DNA of 64,000 bases from Blastomonas sp. SL216 (lineage in GTDB: Bacteria; Pseudomonadota; Alphaproteobacteria; Sphingomonadales; Sphingomonadaceae): NCBI GenBank assembly GCA_026625625.1, contig CP113055.1:560501-624500 (forward strand), written 5' to 3'. The translations under genes were made by a program, and so were the position numbers. The notes under the pieces were generated by a model that was given only the letters and a program-made list of their open reading frames with translations, had not been told where the DNA came from and did no database searches. Below, piece by piece: positions 27,104 through 36,065 of this stretch; position 1 is the stretch's first letter; every line of letters starts with the position of its first letter.

Positions 27104-28327
27104 TCAGTCTTCCGCCAGCACCAGTCCGTGCTTCTTCTGGCCCAGGCTCATTTTGTCCCCGGGCTTAACCATAAAATCAAAGCCTTGAACCTTCTCGCCA
27201 TTTACCCTGACCGCACCTTCCTCGATCTTGCGCTTGGCTTCCTTGTTCGATGCGGTGAAGCCCAGCGCGGTGCTGGCCTGCACGATCGACACGCCCTCGG
27301 CGGGGACGCGGATGCTCGGCAGGTTGCCGCCTGCCTGGCCCTGTTCGAAGGTTGCGCGCGCGGTTTCGGCGGCGGTCTGCGCCGCCTCGGCACCGCGGCA
27401 CATGGTCGTTGCTGCGTCGGCCAGTATCTTCTTGGCCTCGTTGATCTCGGAGCCTTGCAGCGCTTCGAGCCGCGCGATCTCGTCGAGCGGCAGGTCGGTG
27501 AACAGACGCAGGAAACGGCCGACATCGGCATCCTGGGTGTTGCGCCAGAACTGCCAGTAATCATAAGCGGGCAGCGCATCCTCGTTGAGCCAGATCGCGC
27601 CTTTCTCGGTCTTGCCCATCTTGCCGCCGTCCGCCAGCGTGATCAGCGGGGTGGTGACGCCATAGACTTCGGTGCCATCAACGCGCCGCGCAAGCTCGAT
27701 GCCGTTAACGATATTGCCCCATTGATCGGACCCGCCCATCTGCAACCGGCAGCCGACGCGGCGCGACAGTTCCAGAAAATCATAGGCCTGCAGGATCATG
27801 TAATTGAACTCGAGAAAGCTCAATGACTGCTCGCGGTCGAGCCTGAGCTTGACCGAATCGAAGCTCAGCATCCGGTTGATCGAGAAATGCTGGCCGATGT
27901 CGCGCAGGAAGGGAATGTATTCGAGCCTGTCGAGCCATTCGGCATTGTCGACCATGACCGCGTCGGTCGGCCCGTCACCAAAGGTCAGGAAGCGTTCGAA
28001 CACGCGCTTGATTGATGCGACATTGGCCGCGATCGTATCGGCGGTCAGCAGCCGCCGCGCCTCGTCCTTGAAGCTGGGGTCGCCGATCTTGCCGGTACCG
28101 CCGCCCATCACGACGATCGGCTTGTGCCCGGTCTGCTGCAGACGGCGCAGCAGCATGATCTGCACCAGCGATCCGACATGCAGCGACGGCGCGGTCGGAT
28201 CGAAGCCGATATATCCGGGAACGACCTGCTTGGCGGCCAGCGCATCGAGCGCCGCCGCATCGGTCAGCTGGTGGATATAGCCGCGCGCATCAAGCAGCGT
28301 CAGAAGATCGGAGGAATATTGGCTCAT
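27104..28327 (-). CDS. tyrS: Tyrosyl-tRNA synthetase
   Basis: The 407-aa protein is a class Ic synthetase: [20 protein letters not shown] (HIGH-like HVGS), [38 protein letters not shown] (tyrosine pocket) and the KMSKS equivalent [14 protein letters not shown]. The C-terminal S4 RNA-binding domain (about residues 345-405) contains [20 protein letters not shown]. It charges tRNA-Tyr. The start [20 protein letters not shown] is the expected N-terminus. Confidence 0.97.
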   Translation of the reverse strand: MSQYSSDLLTLLDARGYIHQLTDAAALDALAAKQVVPGYIGFDPTAPSLHVGSLVQIMLLRRLQQTGHKPIVVMGGGTGKIGDPSFKDEARRLLTADTIAANVASIKRVFERFLTFGDGPTDAVMVDNAEWLDRLEYIPFLRDIGQHFSINRMLSFDSVKLRLDREQSLSFLEFNYMILQAYDFLELSRRVGCRLQMGGSDQWGNIVNGIELARRVDGTEVYGVTTPLITLADGGKMGKTEKGAIWLNEDALPAYDYWQFWRNTQDADVGRFLRLFTDLPLDEIARLEALQGSEINEAKKILADAATTMCRGAEAAQTAAETARATFEQGQAGGNLPSIRVPAEGVSIVQASTALGFTASNKEAKRKIEEGAVRVNGEKVQGFDFMVKPGDKMSLGQKKHGLVLAED

Positions 28328-28375
28328 GATGGCCGCGCGCTTAGCATCGTTAGGCGCAGGCGAAAAGCGGGTCTA

Positions 28376-29374
28376 TCATGCAGGTGCAGGCGCGTTGGCG
28401 GGGTCGCAGCGCGTATCGGCGCAGGGGATGATCTCGAATGTGCAATGCGACAGCGCGGGGAGATCGCCGAGCAGCGCCCGGTAATGCGCGGGCGGGCGCG
28501 GGAAATGCGTCGCGAGCGAGACGATCAGTGCCAGATGGCCGGTGCCCACCTGCCACAGGTGCAGATCGACCACGCGGTTGTCGGCATCCGCCTCGATCCG
28601 CTGGCGGATTTTCTGCGCGGTGGCCGGGTCGGCCTCCATGTCGAGCAGAACGCGGGAGGACTGGCGCATCAGCCCTGCCGCCCACCACAGAATGACGCCC
28701 GCGCCGATGATGCCCATTGCCGGGTCGAGCCATGCCAGCCCCATCCACAGCCCGCCGGCCAACGCCACCAGCGCCAGCACCGATGTCAGCGCATCGGTGA
28801 GCACATGCACATAGGCTGCGCGCAGATTATGGTCGTGGTGATGATCGCCGTGATGATGGTCATCGTGATCGTGATCGTGATCGCTATCATGGCCATGCTG
28901 GCCATGCCCGTGATCATGCCCGCCGAGCAGAAACGCGCTGGCAATGTTCACCGCAAGGCCGATCACCGTGACGATGATCGCGGCGGAATAATCGATGGTG
29001 ACCGGCATCAGCAGCCGGTTTGCCGATTCCCAGGCCATCAGCAGCGCAATCACGCCCAGCAGCAAGGCGCTGGTAAAGGCGGTCAGCGTGCCGACCTTGC
29101 CGGTGCCCATCGAAAAGCGCCGGTCATCGGCATGGGTGCGCGCGAAATGATAGGCAAATCCCGCCAGTCCCAATGCGGCGACATGACTGCCCATGTGCCA
29201 GCCATCGGCCAGCAGCGCCATCGATCCGGTCCACCATCCGCCCAGGATCTCGGCCACCATGGTGACCGCAGTCAGCGCGACGACATACCAGGTGCGGCGC
29301 TCGCTCTCATCTGCGCGGTGCCCGGCAAAGACATGATCGTGCGTCAGTTCTTCAAGCGCGGCGTCATGGTGCAT
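28376..29374 (-). CDS. dmeF: Cation diffusion facilitator, DmeF-type Co(II)/Ni(II) efflux
   Basis: The 332-aa protein is a CDF transporter with about six membrane segments. The DmeF-like features are the N-terminal HDHVF, the metal-site segment LLADGWHMGSHVAALGLAGFAYH, and DRRFSMGTGKVGTL. A long cytoplasmic loop (about residues 152-182) is extremely rich in His and Asp. A second site follows in AAYVHVLTDALTSVLAL. DmeF proteins export Co(II)/Ni(II) out of the cytoplasm. No adjacent DmeR/RcnR repressor gene is present. Assignment to DmeF rather than another CDF clade rests on the N-terminal pattern. Confidence 0.86.
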   Translation of the reverse strand: MHHDAALEELTHDHVFAGHRADESERRTWYVVALTAVTMVAEILGGWWTGSMALLADGWHMGSHVAALGLAGFAYHFARTHADDRRFSMGTGKVGTLTAFTSALLLGVIALLMAWESANRLLMPVTIDYSAAIIVTVIGLAVNIASAFLLGGHDHGHGQHGHDSDHDHDHDDHHHGDHHHDHNLRAAYVHVLTDALTSVLALVALAGGLWMGLAWLDPAMGIIGAGVILWWAAGLMRQSSRVLLDMEADPATAQKIRQRIEADADNRVVDLHLWQVGTGHLALIVSLATHFPRPPAHYRALLGDLPALSHCTFEIIPCADTRCDPANAPAPA

Positions 29375-29470
29375 GGCGGAATTCCGAAGGTGACAGGGGG
29401 TGACCGGTGCTTGCGCCGGCTTCTGCCCCGATTCTGTCAGTGCTTGGCCGCGCGCGCAACCCCGCTGCGG

Positions 29471-30376
29471 TCAGTCCTGTGCCAGCGCCTTCAGCAGCGC
29501 ACGCTCCAGCGGATCGAGCGCGCCATCAGCATCGACCATCTGTTGCAGCCAGTCTTCTTCCGCCTCGCTCAGGCCGGGTTCGGACACGGGCAGCGGCTGG
29601 GCCTCCGGCTCTGGGGCAGGGCTGTCGCCCAGCGCCTTGAACATCCGCCCGAAAAAGCTGCCGATGCCGGCCGATGTGTCGGCCATGAACGCATGCAGCC
29701 GCGCAGCATCCTGGTGCGAAAGCGCGCGGAAGCGCTGGTCGGTCATCAGATGCAGCCGCATCGCCTGGACGAACAGCGTCTGCCATTCGGGCGCGTTGCT
29801 GCCGCCGAGCGTGGCGTCCTTGATCGCGAACAGCAGTTCCGCCTCTTCGCGGTTGATATGGGCAGGCGCCATGCCGCCGGTGGCATAGAGCACGCGGCGC
29901 AACAGGCGCACTTCTGCGGTGCCGATGCTGCCAGCCAACAGACCGTTGCCGCAACGGGTGGGGCCTTCGCCGTGCAGCACGGCATTGCGGATCTGGTCGA
30001 GGGCATAGCGCTTCAGCCGGTCGGGCGTATTTTCTGCCTTCTCGATCACCTTGACCAGCAGTTCCAGCTCGGCAAGGCTGTCGACCTTGCCGTCCTGGTC
30101 GATCGCGCGCATCAGCCAGTCGGCCTTGGCATCATCGACATAGCCGCGCGGCTCGGCCTGCTCGACGATATGGACGGTAATGGCCTCGACAAAGAAATCG
30201 ACCCATTCGGCGCTGGGGGCCGAAGCGACGCGGTTGAGCTCGAACAGGATGTCGGCCTCGCGCGCGCTGATCTGCCCGTCGGGCCATACCGCCTGGCGCA
30301 GCGCCAGCGTTTCATCCGGCCCCAGCGCCCGCGTCTGGGCGATCATCGCGGTTACATCGTCGAGCGGTCTGGTCAT
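29471..30376 (-). CDS. TerB-like/EF-hand-like repeat protein of unknown function
   Basis: The 301-aa soluble, helical, acidic protein contains three short units with a common core: WPDGQISAREADIL (residues about 31-44), DQDGKVDSLAELELL (about 93-107) and DADGALDPLERALL (about 283-296). Each matches D-x-D-G-x-[ILV]-x-x-x-E found in TerB domains and, loosely, in EF-hand loops. The first Asp of a canonical EF-hand is missing in all three, so calcium binding is uncertain. No signal peptide or membrane segment is seen. It lies next to a metal-efflux gene, but a functional link is only a guess. Confidence 0.7.
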   Translation of the reverse strand: MTRPLDDVTAMIAQTRALGPDETLALRQAVWPDGQISAREADILFELNRVASAPSAEWVDFFVEAITVHIVEQAEPRGYVDDAKADWLMRAIDQDGKVDSLAELELLVKVIEKAENTPDRLKRYALDQIRNAVLHGEGPTRCGNGLLAGSIGTAEVRLLRRVLYATGGMAPAHINREEAELLFAIKDATLGGSNAPEWQTLFVQAMRLHLMTDQRFRALSHQDAARLHAFMADTSAGIGSFFGRMFKALGDSPAPEPEAQPLPVSEPGLSEAEEDWLQQMVDADGALDPLERALLKALAQD

Positions 30377-30456
30377 AGGTGCGCGCTGCCTGCTGCCTTG
30401 GTTTGCAACGCAGCTTAATGCGCAAGCCTTAAGAGGCGGTAATCAACGCGGAAACC

Positions 30457-31266
30457 TTATCCCCGGCGCGGCGGCATCGGAAAGAACGACGAGGTGCGCG
30501 CAATATAGTCGGCATATTCGGGCCGGGTCTTTTTCAGCCCGCGCTCCAGCATCGCCGCGCCGCTCCACTTTACCAGCGTGAAATTGAGGAACAGCGGACC
30601 GATCAGACTGGCGAGCGCGATATCCCATCCGGTCGAGAACGCGACCAGCCAGATGCCCCACCAGGTGCAGGCATCGCCGAAATAATTGGGGTGACGGGTA
30701 TAGCGCCACAGGCCGGTGTTCAGCACCTTGCCCTTGTTCTCGGGCTTGGCGCGGAACTGTTCGAGCTGCCAGTCGCCGATCGTTTCAAAGCCGATGCCGA
30801 TCAGCGCAATGAGCGCGCCGAGCAGGGCCAGCGCATTGGCTTCACCGCCCCGCCAGATGCCGAGCTGCGCGGGCAGGCAGACCATGAACAGCAGCGGGCC
30901 CTGCAGCAGAAAAACCTGCAGCAGCGCGGTCTTGGCAAAGCTCCAGCCTTTTTTCTCCTTCGCCGAGGCGATGATCTTGGCATAGCGCGGATCGACACCG
31001 TTGCGGCGCCAGCGGATGAACAGATGCAGCCCCAGCCGAACGCCCCATAGCGCGGTGAGGCCCAGCAACAGCGCAGCGGCGGGCGAGGCGGCGTTGCTCA
31101 GCCAGAAGGTGGCAGCGGCGAGCAGTACCATGCCCATCGGCCAGACCGCATCGATGAACGACACATCCTTGATCGCCACCGCAACGCCCCACAGCACGAT
31201 CATCACGCCGAAAATCAGGGCCAGATTGTGCAGCAACAGGGGAATGGCGTCGGTCACAGGGCTCAC
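30457..31266 (-). CDS. DUF1295 (steroid 5-alpha reductase-like) membrane protein
   Basis: The 269-aa protein has about six to seven membrane segments and the DUF1295/steroid-reductase C-terminal signature GLWRYTRHPNYFGDACTWWGIWL, followed by a final amphipathic block ending RPEYADYIARTSSFFP. DUF1295 proteins are related to isoprenylcysteine carboxyl methyltransferases and sterol reductases; the substrate here is unknown. The start overlaps the preceding acyltransferase stop by 4 bp, so the two are translationally coupled, and both act on membrane lipids by family. Confidence 0.85.
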   Translation of the reverse strand: MSPVTDAIPLLLHNLALIFGVMIVLWGVAVAIKDVSFIDAVWPMGMVLLAAATFWLSNAASPAAALLLGLTALWGVRLGLHLFIRWRRNGVDPRYAKIIASAKEKKGWSFAKTALLQVFLLQGPLLFMVCLPAQLGIWRGGEANALALLGALIALIGIGFETIGDWQLEQFRAKPENKGKVLNTGLWRYTRHPNYFGDACTWWGIWLVAFSTGWDIALASLIGPLFLNFTLVKWSGAAMLERGLKKTRPEYADYIARTSSFFPMPPRRG

Positions 31267-31895
31267 AGGCGGCTATCCTTGATGATATCGGTGCCGGCGC
31301 GGTCGGGATGGCGCGGCGTCACGCTTTTGTAGAATTCCATGATCTTCTTCATGTCCTCGGCATAATCACCGGTGGGCATGATGGCAGGGCCAAGCCCGCC
31401 GACCTTGCGGCCATAGTCCATCAGTCCGCAGACAAGCGGTACACCCGCCGCCAGCGCGATCTGGTAAAAGCCGGTGCGCCATTGGCGGACGCTGCCCCGG
31501 GTGCCCTCTGGCGCGATGGTCAGCATGAACTCGTCGCGCCGCGCGAACTCCTCGACCATCTGCTGCACCTGGCCGCGATTATAGCTGCGCTCGACGGGAA
31601 CGCCGCCCATGTCGCGCATGAACCGCCCCAGCGGCCAGCGAAACAGCGAGGTCTTGGCCATGAAATGCGCCTTGATCCCCAGATCGCCGGTCAGGCCCAG
31701 AAAATAGAGGAAATCCCAGTTGCTGGTATGCGGCGCGGCGATGATGACGAAGCGCCGCGGCTCAGGCACCACGCCTTCCGCGCGCCAGCCATGGCTGCGA
31801 TAGAGCATGAGCAGCAATCGGCGCACCAGGCGCGAGAGCAGGGTGGGAGGACGGTCATTGGTGCGCGGTGGCCACGCGTCGTGCTCAATATCCAT
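31263..31895 (-). CDS. Lysophospholipid acyltransferase family protein (PlsC-like)
   Basis: The 210-aa protein has PlsC-superfamily motifs. H-x4-D occurs in AAPHTSNWDFLY (catalytic His-Asp), GGVPVERS corresponds to the third block, and APEGTRG is the usual E-G-T-R-S/G block. A hydrophobic N-terminal stretch suggests membrane association. It would transfer an acyl group to a glycerol-phosphate or lyso-lipid acceptor, but the acceptor is not known. It is the first gene of a two-gene unit with the DUF1295 gene. Confidence 0.87.
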   Translation of the reverse strand: MDIEHDAWPPRTNDRPPTLLSRLVRRLLLMLYRSHGWRAEGVVPEPRRFVIIAAPHTSNWDFLYFLGLTGDLGIKAHFMAKTSLFRWPLGRFMRDMGGVPVERSYNRGQVQQMVEEFARRDEFMLTIAPEGTRGSVRQWRTGFYQIALAAGVPLVCGLMDYGRKVGGLGPAIMPTGDYAEDMKKIMEFYKSVTPRHPDRAGTDIIKDSRL

Positions 31896-32020
31896 GATCG
31901 TCTACGTCCGCCCCCATCACCGGCCCCTTTCGCCAGTTACGACGCGAACAGTGCATAAGATGCGGCAAACTGGCAAATGTTATTGCCATATGTTGGTGCG
32001 CGCGCGGTGGGACTATGCTG

Positions 32021-32347
32021 TCAGGTCGAAGGCAGGCGTTCCAGGCGCGCGATCAGCTGGGCTTCATCGCCTGATACATGCACCTGCTTGGCGCGACCGG
32101 TCTCGCCGGAGCGGATGGTGACATCCCGTTTGCGAACTTGCAAAGTCTCCGCGAGCAGTGCGATCAGCGCGTTGTTCGCGGCCCCGTCAACCGGCGGCGC
32201 GGCCAGCCGGACCAGCAGTACGGCGCGGCCATCGGCATCCGCACCCCATCCCTGAACGACGCTGCGGCTGGCGCGCGGCGTGGCGCGCACGAAAAGCAAA
32301 ACCCCGCCCGGCGCGCTGCGCCACGGCGGGGTCTCGTCGGTCGGCAT
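32021..32347 (-). CDS. DUF167 family protein (YggU-like)
   Basis: The 108-aa protein matches DUF167/YggU: VRATPRASRSVV near the N-terminus, then RAVLLVRLAAPPVDGAANNALIALLAETL, the family's P-x-x-G-x-A-N-x-x-L block, and VTIRSGETGRAKQVHV. Function is unknown; structures show a small alpha-beta fold. Its first 20 codons contain the terminator hairpin of the upstream DUF885 gene. One copy of the dispersed TTGCRAAN pair lies in its coding sequence. Confidence 0.88.
   Translation of the reverse strand: MPTDETPPWRSAPGGVLLFVRATPRASRSVVQGWGADADGRAVLLVRLAAPPVDGAANNALIALLAETLQVRKRDVTIRSGETGRAKQVHVSGDEAQLIARLERLPST
32130..32145 (+). repeat. Dispersed octamer pair TTGCGAAC-TTGCAAAG
   Basis: Copy of the (TTGCRAAN)x2 motif, inside the yggU-like gene, read on the opposite strand to the gene. 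Confidence 0.5.
32291..32332 (-). terminator. Rho-independent terminator of the DUF885 gene, inside the yggU-like ORF
   Basis: On the minus strand ACCCCGCC (32325-32332) pairs with GGCGGGGT (32301-32308), and the following bases read TTTGCTTTT. It lies 38 bases past the DUF885 stop and within the first codons of the next gene, so coding and terminator sequence overlap. Confidence 0.7.
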
Positions 32348-32369
32348 CGCTTCGCAGCCGGTCAGGCGA

Positions 32370-34190
32370 TCAGCCCTTGGTCGCGGCGATCCAGCGGTTG
32401 ATCTTCTCTTCCAGCACCGCCATCGGCAGCGCGCCGGTGTTGAGCACCTGGTCGTGGAACTCGCGCGGGTCGAACTTGGCGCCCAGTTCCTTCTCGGCCT
32501 TGGCCTTCAGCCGCTGGATGGTCAGCGCGCCGATCTTGTACGCCAGCGCCTGGCTGGGGATGGCGATATAGCGCTCTACCTCGGCGGTGGCGTCGGTCTC
32601 GCCCATCGACGAGTTGTCGAGCATGTACTTGATCGCCTGTTCGCGGGTCCATCCCTTCGAATGGATGCCGCTGTCGACCACCAGACGCATGGCGCGCAGC
32701 ATCTCGTCATCGAGATGGCCGAAGCGCTGATAGGGATCGGTGAACAGGCCCATCGGATAGCCCAGCTTCTCCGAATAGAGCGCCCAGCCTTCGACATAGG
32801 CGGTGTTTCCGCCAAAGCGCATGAACGCGGGCAGCGTCTCGTTTTCCTGCGCGAGGCTGATCTGGAAGTGATGGCCAGGCGCGCCCTCGTGCAGATACAG
32901 GGTGGTCATGCCCGGCGTGGTGCGGCTGGGCAGGTCATAGGCGTTGAAATAGAAGATGCCCGGGCGCGAACCATCGGGATTGCCCGACTGATAGCTGCCG
33001 CCTGCCTCGAATTTTTCGCGGAATTCCTCATAGGGGCGGATTTCCAGCGGCGTCTTGGGCAGGATCTTGAACTGGGTCGAGATGACCGCATCGACCTTCT
33101 TGCCGATGTCGTAATAGCCCTGGGTCAGCGCCTCGCGCGTCGGCATCTTGAACTTGGGGTCGGTGCGCAGATAGTTGAAGAATTCGGGCAGCGTGCCCTT
33201 GAAGCCGACTTCGGTCTTGATCGCGTCCATCTCGGTGAGGATGCGCTTGACCTCGCTCAGGCCCAGATTGTGCACATCGTCCGCAGTGAGCGGCAGCGTG
33301 GTCGTCTGTTCGATCAGATAGGCATAGAGCTTGTCGCCGCCCTTCATGTATTTCAGGCCCACGCCCTCGCGCGCATCCTTGAGATAGTCATTGGCGAGAT
33401 AATCGCGCAGCCGCTTGTAGGCGGGATAGATATCGTCGGTGATGGTCTTGCGATAAGCCTCGGTAAAGCGCGCCTTGTCGGCCTCGCTGAAATCGGCCGG
33501 GAACTGCTTGACCGGTCCGTAATAGGGCGAATCCTCGGGCTTCTGCGCAAGCTGCGTATCGAGCTGCTCGATCACGTTGCGGATCGTCAGCTTGGTTTCG
33601 ACCACGCCCGATGCCTGGCCCTGCTTGAACCGGTCGATCGAGCGGTCGAGCAGCAGGATGAACTCCTTGTGGCGCTTCAGATTGTTCTCATAGTCGGTCA
33701 CGGTCTTGAACGGCGCGGTGCCGGTGCCCGATGCGAAATTGGGATAGAAGGTGTGGAAGCCGAAAAAGTGGTTGATCGGTCGCACGACGGTCAGCGGCAG
33801 ATACTCGGCCGACAGACCCTTGAGCGTATCCTTCTGGTTTCGCTGGAAAATATCATAGGCAATCTGGTTCACGGTGCTCAGCTTGGCCCGGTCGATCTTG
33901 GCCAGCTCCGAGAGGTTGGCTTCGGCCGCCTTGCGCTCGCCATCGAAATAGGCGTCGGTGACATAGTCGCCCAGCCGGTCGGCATAGCGCGTATCGCCCC
34001 GGAACAGGCCGTTGATCGGATTGCGCTTCAGGCTCGCTTCGTCATCGGCGGCGAACAGCGCGGTCAGGCGTGCGTCCTCGGACTGGGGTGCGGCCTGGGT
34101 CGCGGTCTGGGCCAGCGCCGGAGCGGCGGCGAGAGGGGCGGCGAGCGCTGCGCTTGCCAGCAGCAGCATGGTCTGGCGGAAAGAAGGCAT
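32370..34190 (-). CDS. DUF885 family protein, exported, peptidase-like
   Basis: The 606-aa product begins with a signal peptide (MPSFRQTMLLLASAALAAPLA, then AAPALAQ). The DUF885 core follows. Its HEGAPGHHFQ motif is metallopeptidase-like, and the region around GNTAYVEGWALYSEKLG supplies the Glu expected downstream of it; other conserved segments are SFEEFR-like PYEEFREKFE and QALAYKIGALTIQ. These features are shared with zinc-dependent carboxypeptidase-like families. It is probably periplasmic. The start at 34190 has GGGGA 9 bases upstream; the ORF is open to 34265. Confidence 0.87.
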   Translation of the reverse strand: MPSFRQTMLLLASAALAAPLAAAPALAQTATQAAPQSEDARLTALFAADDEASLKRNPINGLFRGDTRYADRLGDYVTDAYFDGERKAAEANLSELAKIDRAKLSTVNQIAYDIFQRNQKDTLKGLSAEYLPLTVVRPINHFFGFHTFYPNFASGTGTAPFKTVTDYENNLKRHKEFILLLDRSIDRFKQGQASGVVETKLTIRNVIEQLDTQLAQKPEDSPYYGPVKQFPADFSEADKARFTEAYRKTITDDIYPAYKRLRDYLANDYLKDAREGVGLKYMKGGDKLYAYLIEQTTTLPLTADDVHNLGLSEVKRILTEMDAIKTEVGFKGTLPEFFNYLRTDPKFKMPTREALTQGYYDIGKKVDAVISTQFKILPKTPLEIRPYEEFREKFEAGGSYQSGNPDGSRPGIFYFNAYDLPSRTTPGMTTLYLHEGAPGHHFQISLAQENETLPAFMRFGGNTAYVEGWALYSEKLGYPMGLFTDPYQRFGHLDDEMLRAMRLVVDSGIHSKGWTREQAIKYMLDNSSMGETDATAEVERYIAIPSQALAYKIGALTIQRLKAKAEKELGAKFDPREFHDQVLNTGALPMAVLEEKINRWIAATKG

Positions 34191-34258
34191 GAAATGGTGT
34201 CCCCAGTTTTGAAGCCCGCGCATCGATCCCATGATCGGTGCGGGCGTATAACATGGCG

Positions 34259-34275
34259 CTAACACGCGATTAACC
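34259..34275. promoter_or_regulatory. CtrA-box-like sequence CTAA-N7-TTAACC
   Basis: The sequence differs at one base from the alphaproteobacterial CtrA consensus TTAA-N7-TTAAC. It lies between the divergent DUF885 gene and the REC-only response regulator gene. Short motifs like this occur by chance, so this is a candidate only. Confidence 0.3.
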
Positions 34276-34473
34276 GCCCGGCAATCGCACCGTCATGCAC
34301 TTGTCGAACGTCGTCATCCGTTGGTGGAAACTGACGGAGAGCGAAGCGATGAATTGATTGCATCGATTAACATGGATCAACTTATCGATGAAACTTTATG
34401 GCAGCCCAATGGTTTGATGTTCCAGATGCCGCCCATTGGGGGTCGCCAGCCGGAAAATGACAACGTTATCATC

Positions 34474-34881
34474 ATGACTGCCCGCATTCTCATCATAGAA
34501 GACGAATTTCTCGTCGCGCTCGACATGCAGGTCGGGCTGGAAGATGCGGGCTATGAGGTCGTGGGCGTTGGCGACGACTGGAAATCGGCCATGAAACTGG
34601 CCGAACGGGCACCGACCGTGGCGCTGGTCGATATCAACCTGTGCGATGGCGCGACGGGCCCTTCGATCGGCGCGTGGCTGGGCCAGGAAATCGGCTGCAC
34701 GGTGATTTTCGTGACCGCAAATCCGCGCCAGATCGATATTCCCATTCCCGGCGCTCTGGGCGTCATGATCAAGCCTGCCGACAGCAGGCAGGTGGTCGAA
34801 GCGATCGATTTCGCGCTCGCTGCGCGCAGTGGTGCCGGCACGCCGACGCCGCCGCCCGGGCTGATGCTGCTCTCTTCCTGA
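34474..34881 (+). CDS. Single-domain response regulator (REC only)
   Basis: From the ATG at 34474 the product is 135 aa and consists of one receiver domain. It has ILIIEDEFLVALDM (acidic pocket), ALVDINLCDG with the phosphoacceptor Asp, VIFVTANP (switch Thr) and VMIKPAD (conserved Lys). No output domain follows; the tail is a short Pro/Gly-rich stretch. It faces the HWE kinase gene tail to tail with a 48-bp gap, and such REC-only proteins often pair with HWE kinases in this group. The frame is open upstream to 34321, so the start is not certain. Confidence 0.85.
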   Translation: MTARILIIEDEFLVALDMQVGLEDAGYEVVGVGDDWKSAMKLAERAPTVALVDINLCDGATGPSIGAWLGQEIGCTVIFVTANPRQIDIPIPGALGVMIKPADSRQVVEAIDFALAARSGAGTPTPPPGLMLLSS

Positions 34882-34883
34882 GT

Positions 34884-34922
34884 ATTTGCAAAGCTTGATC
34901 GGCGATCTGCGAAGTTGCAAAT
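34884..34922. terminator. Inverted repeat between convergent response regulator and HWE kinase genes
   Basis: ATTTGCAA (34884-34891) and TTGCAAAT (34915-34922) are perfect complements, with a partly paired interior (ATCG/CGAT). The location between two gene ends suggests a bidirectional terminator. No long T-run is present. The right arm coincides with one copy of the dispersed TTGCRAAN pair. Confidence 0.45.
34907..34922 (+). repeat. Dispersed octamer pair CTGCGAAG-TTGCAAAT
   Basis: Copy of the (TTGCRAAN)x2 motif in the gap between the response regulator and HWE kinase genes; also the right arm of the inverted repeat there. Confidence 0.5.
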
Positions 34923-34929
34923 GTAACCT

Positions 34930-36015
34930 TCAGACAGGCGCGCCGTCGACTCGTTTCAGTCGCGAAGCCGACACCTTCATATCGACCCGCAGGCCTTCGG
35001 GCAGCCAATGGCGTTCAATAGCGCCCGCCAGCTGCTGGGTAATGGCCAGCTGAACCAGCCGCGTGCCGAAGCCCGTTTCGTCAGGCTCGCCCGCGACGAC
35101 AGGCCCCTTGTCCTCGATCCAGCTGATCGCGACGACATCGTCATCCTGCGCGACCACGATCTGCACGGAGCCGTCTTCGGATGACAAGGCACCGTATTTG
35201 GCCGAATTGGTGGCCAGCTCGTGAAAGACGAGGGCGATCGGTGTCGCGCTGCGGTCATCGATTTCGGGGTCGTCGCCGCTGATCGTCAGCCGCCCGGCAC
35301 CCAGCGCCGGATAGGCGCTCAATATTTCGGTGAGCAGTCCGCTGAGGGTCGATGCGATATTGACCGGGCGCGATTGCTCGCTGTGCGGCCTGGCAAATTC
35401 ATGCGCGCGGCCCAGCGCGGCGATGCGGTCCTGCAGTTCGGCGGCCATCGGGCGCAGCTGGGGGTTCTGCCGCGCAGACATGCCGATCAGCCCGTTGATC
35501 ACCGCAAAGATGTTCTTGATCCGGTGGCTGAGTTCGCGGCTCAGGACCTCGTTTTCCTCGGCCATCATCTTCGATTCATGGATATCGGTGCAGGTGCCGA
35601 TCCAGCGGACGATCTCTCCGGATTCGTTGCGCAATGGCAATGCGCGCCCCAGCGTCCAGCGATATTCGCCGCTATGGTGGCGCAGCCGGTAGTTCACCTC
35701 ATATGGCTCGCCCGTGGCCAGCGAATTCCGCCATATTCCCCAGGCATAGTCCTGATCGTCAGGGTGGAACATGTCGTTCCAGCCTTCGCCATCGGTCGAC
35801 CCGGGCGGAACGCCGGTAAATTCGTACCAGCGCGCGTTGTAATAGTCGTGATAGCCGTCGGGCAGGGTGGACCAGACCATTTGCGGCATCGCATCGGTCA
35901 GAATGCGAAAGGCCGAATTCATCCGCTGCAACGTGTCGCGGGTCGCCACCACGCCTTCCTCGCCCTGGCCGCGGGTGACGCCAAAGGCTTGCGAGAGAAA
36001 ATCGAGTTCAGACAT
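34930..36015 (-). CDS. PAS-domain HWE-family sensor histidine kinase
   Basis: The 361-aa protein has a PAS domain (about residues 38-150: FRILTDAMPQMVWSTLPDGYHDYYN to GTCTDIHESK) followed by an HWE kinase core. The phosphoacceptor is in SRELSHRIKNIFAVINGLIG and the N box in LVFHELATNSAKYGALS. A final GFGTRLVQLAI segment corresponds to the G box. The PAS domain lacks the flavin-binding N-C-R-F-L motif of LOV sensors, so it is not a typical blue-light receptor. No membrane segment is seen; it should be cytoplasmic. The facing REC-only gene is the likely partner. Confidence 0.92.
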   Translation of the reverse strand: MSELDFLSQAFGVTRGQGEEGVVATRDTLQRMNSAFRILTDAMPQMVWSTLPDGYHDYYNARWYEFTGVPPGSTDGEGWNDMFHPDDQDYAWGIWRNSLATGEPYEVNYRLRHHSGEYRWTLGRALPLRNESGEIVRWIGTCTDIHESKMMAEENEVLSRELSHRIKNIFAVINGLIGMSARQNPQLRPMAAELQDRIAALGRAHEFARPHSEQSRPVNIASTLSGLLTEILSAYPALGAGRLTISGDDPEIDDRSATPIALVFHELATNSAKYGALSSEDGSVQIVVAQDDDVVAISWIEDKGPVVAGEPDETGFGTRLVQLAITQQLAGAIERHWLPEGLRVDMKVSASRLKRVDGAPV

Positions 36016-36065
36016 TCGGTCGGCTTTCTAGCGGACCTCTCCGCTCAGGAACAGTTCACGGGGGC

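Noticed and set aside
32280-34262. A 660-aa open frame antisense to the DUF885 gene
   Set aside because: It lacks any known motif and arises from high GC content in the DUF885 coding strand.
34321-34473. N-terminal extension of the response regulator from a TTG at 34321
   Set aside because: The upstream codons show no domain and no convincing ribosome site; the receiver domain begins at the ATG at 34474.
34930-36015. LOV blue-light receptor kinase
   Set aside because: The PAS domain has no N-C-R-F-L-type flavin-binding motif.
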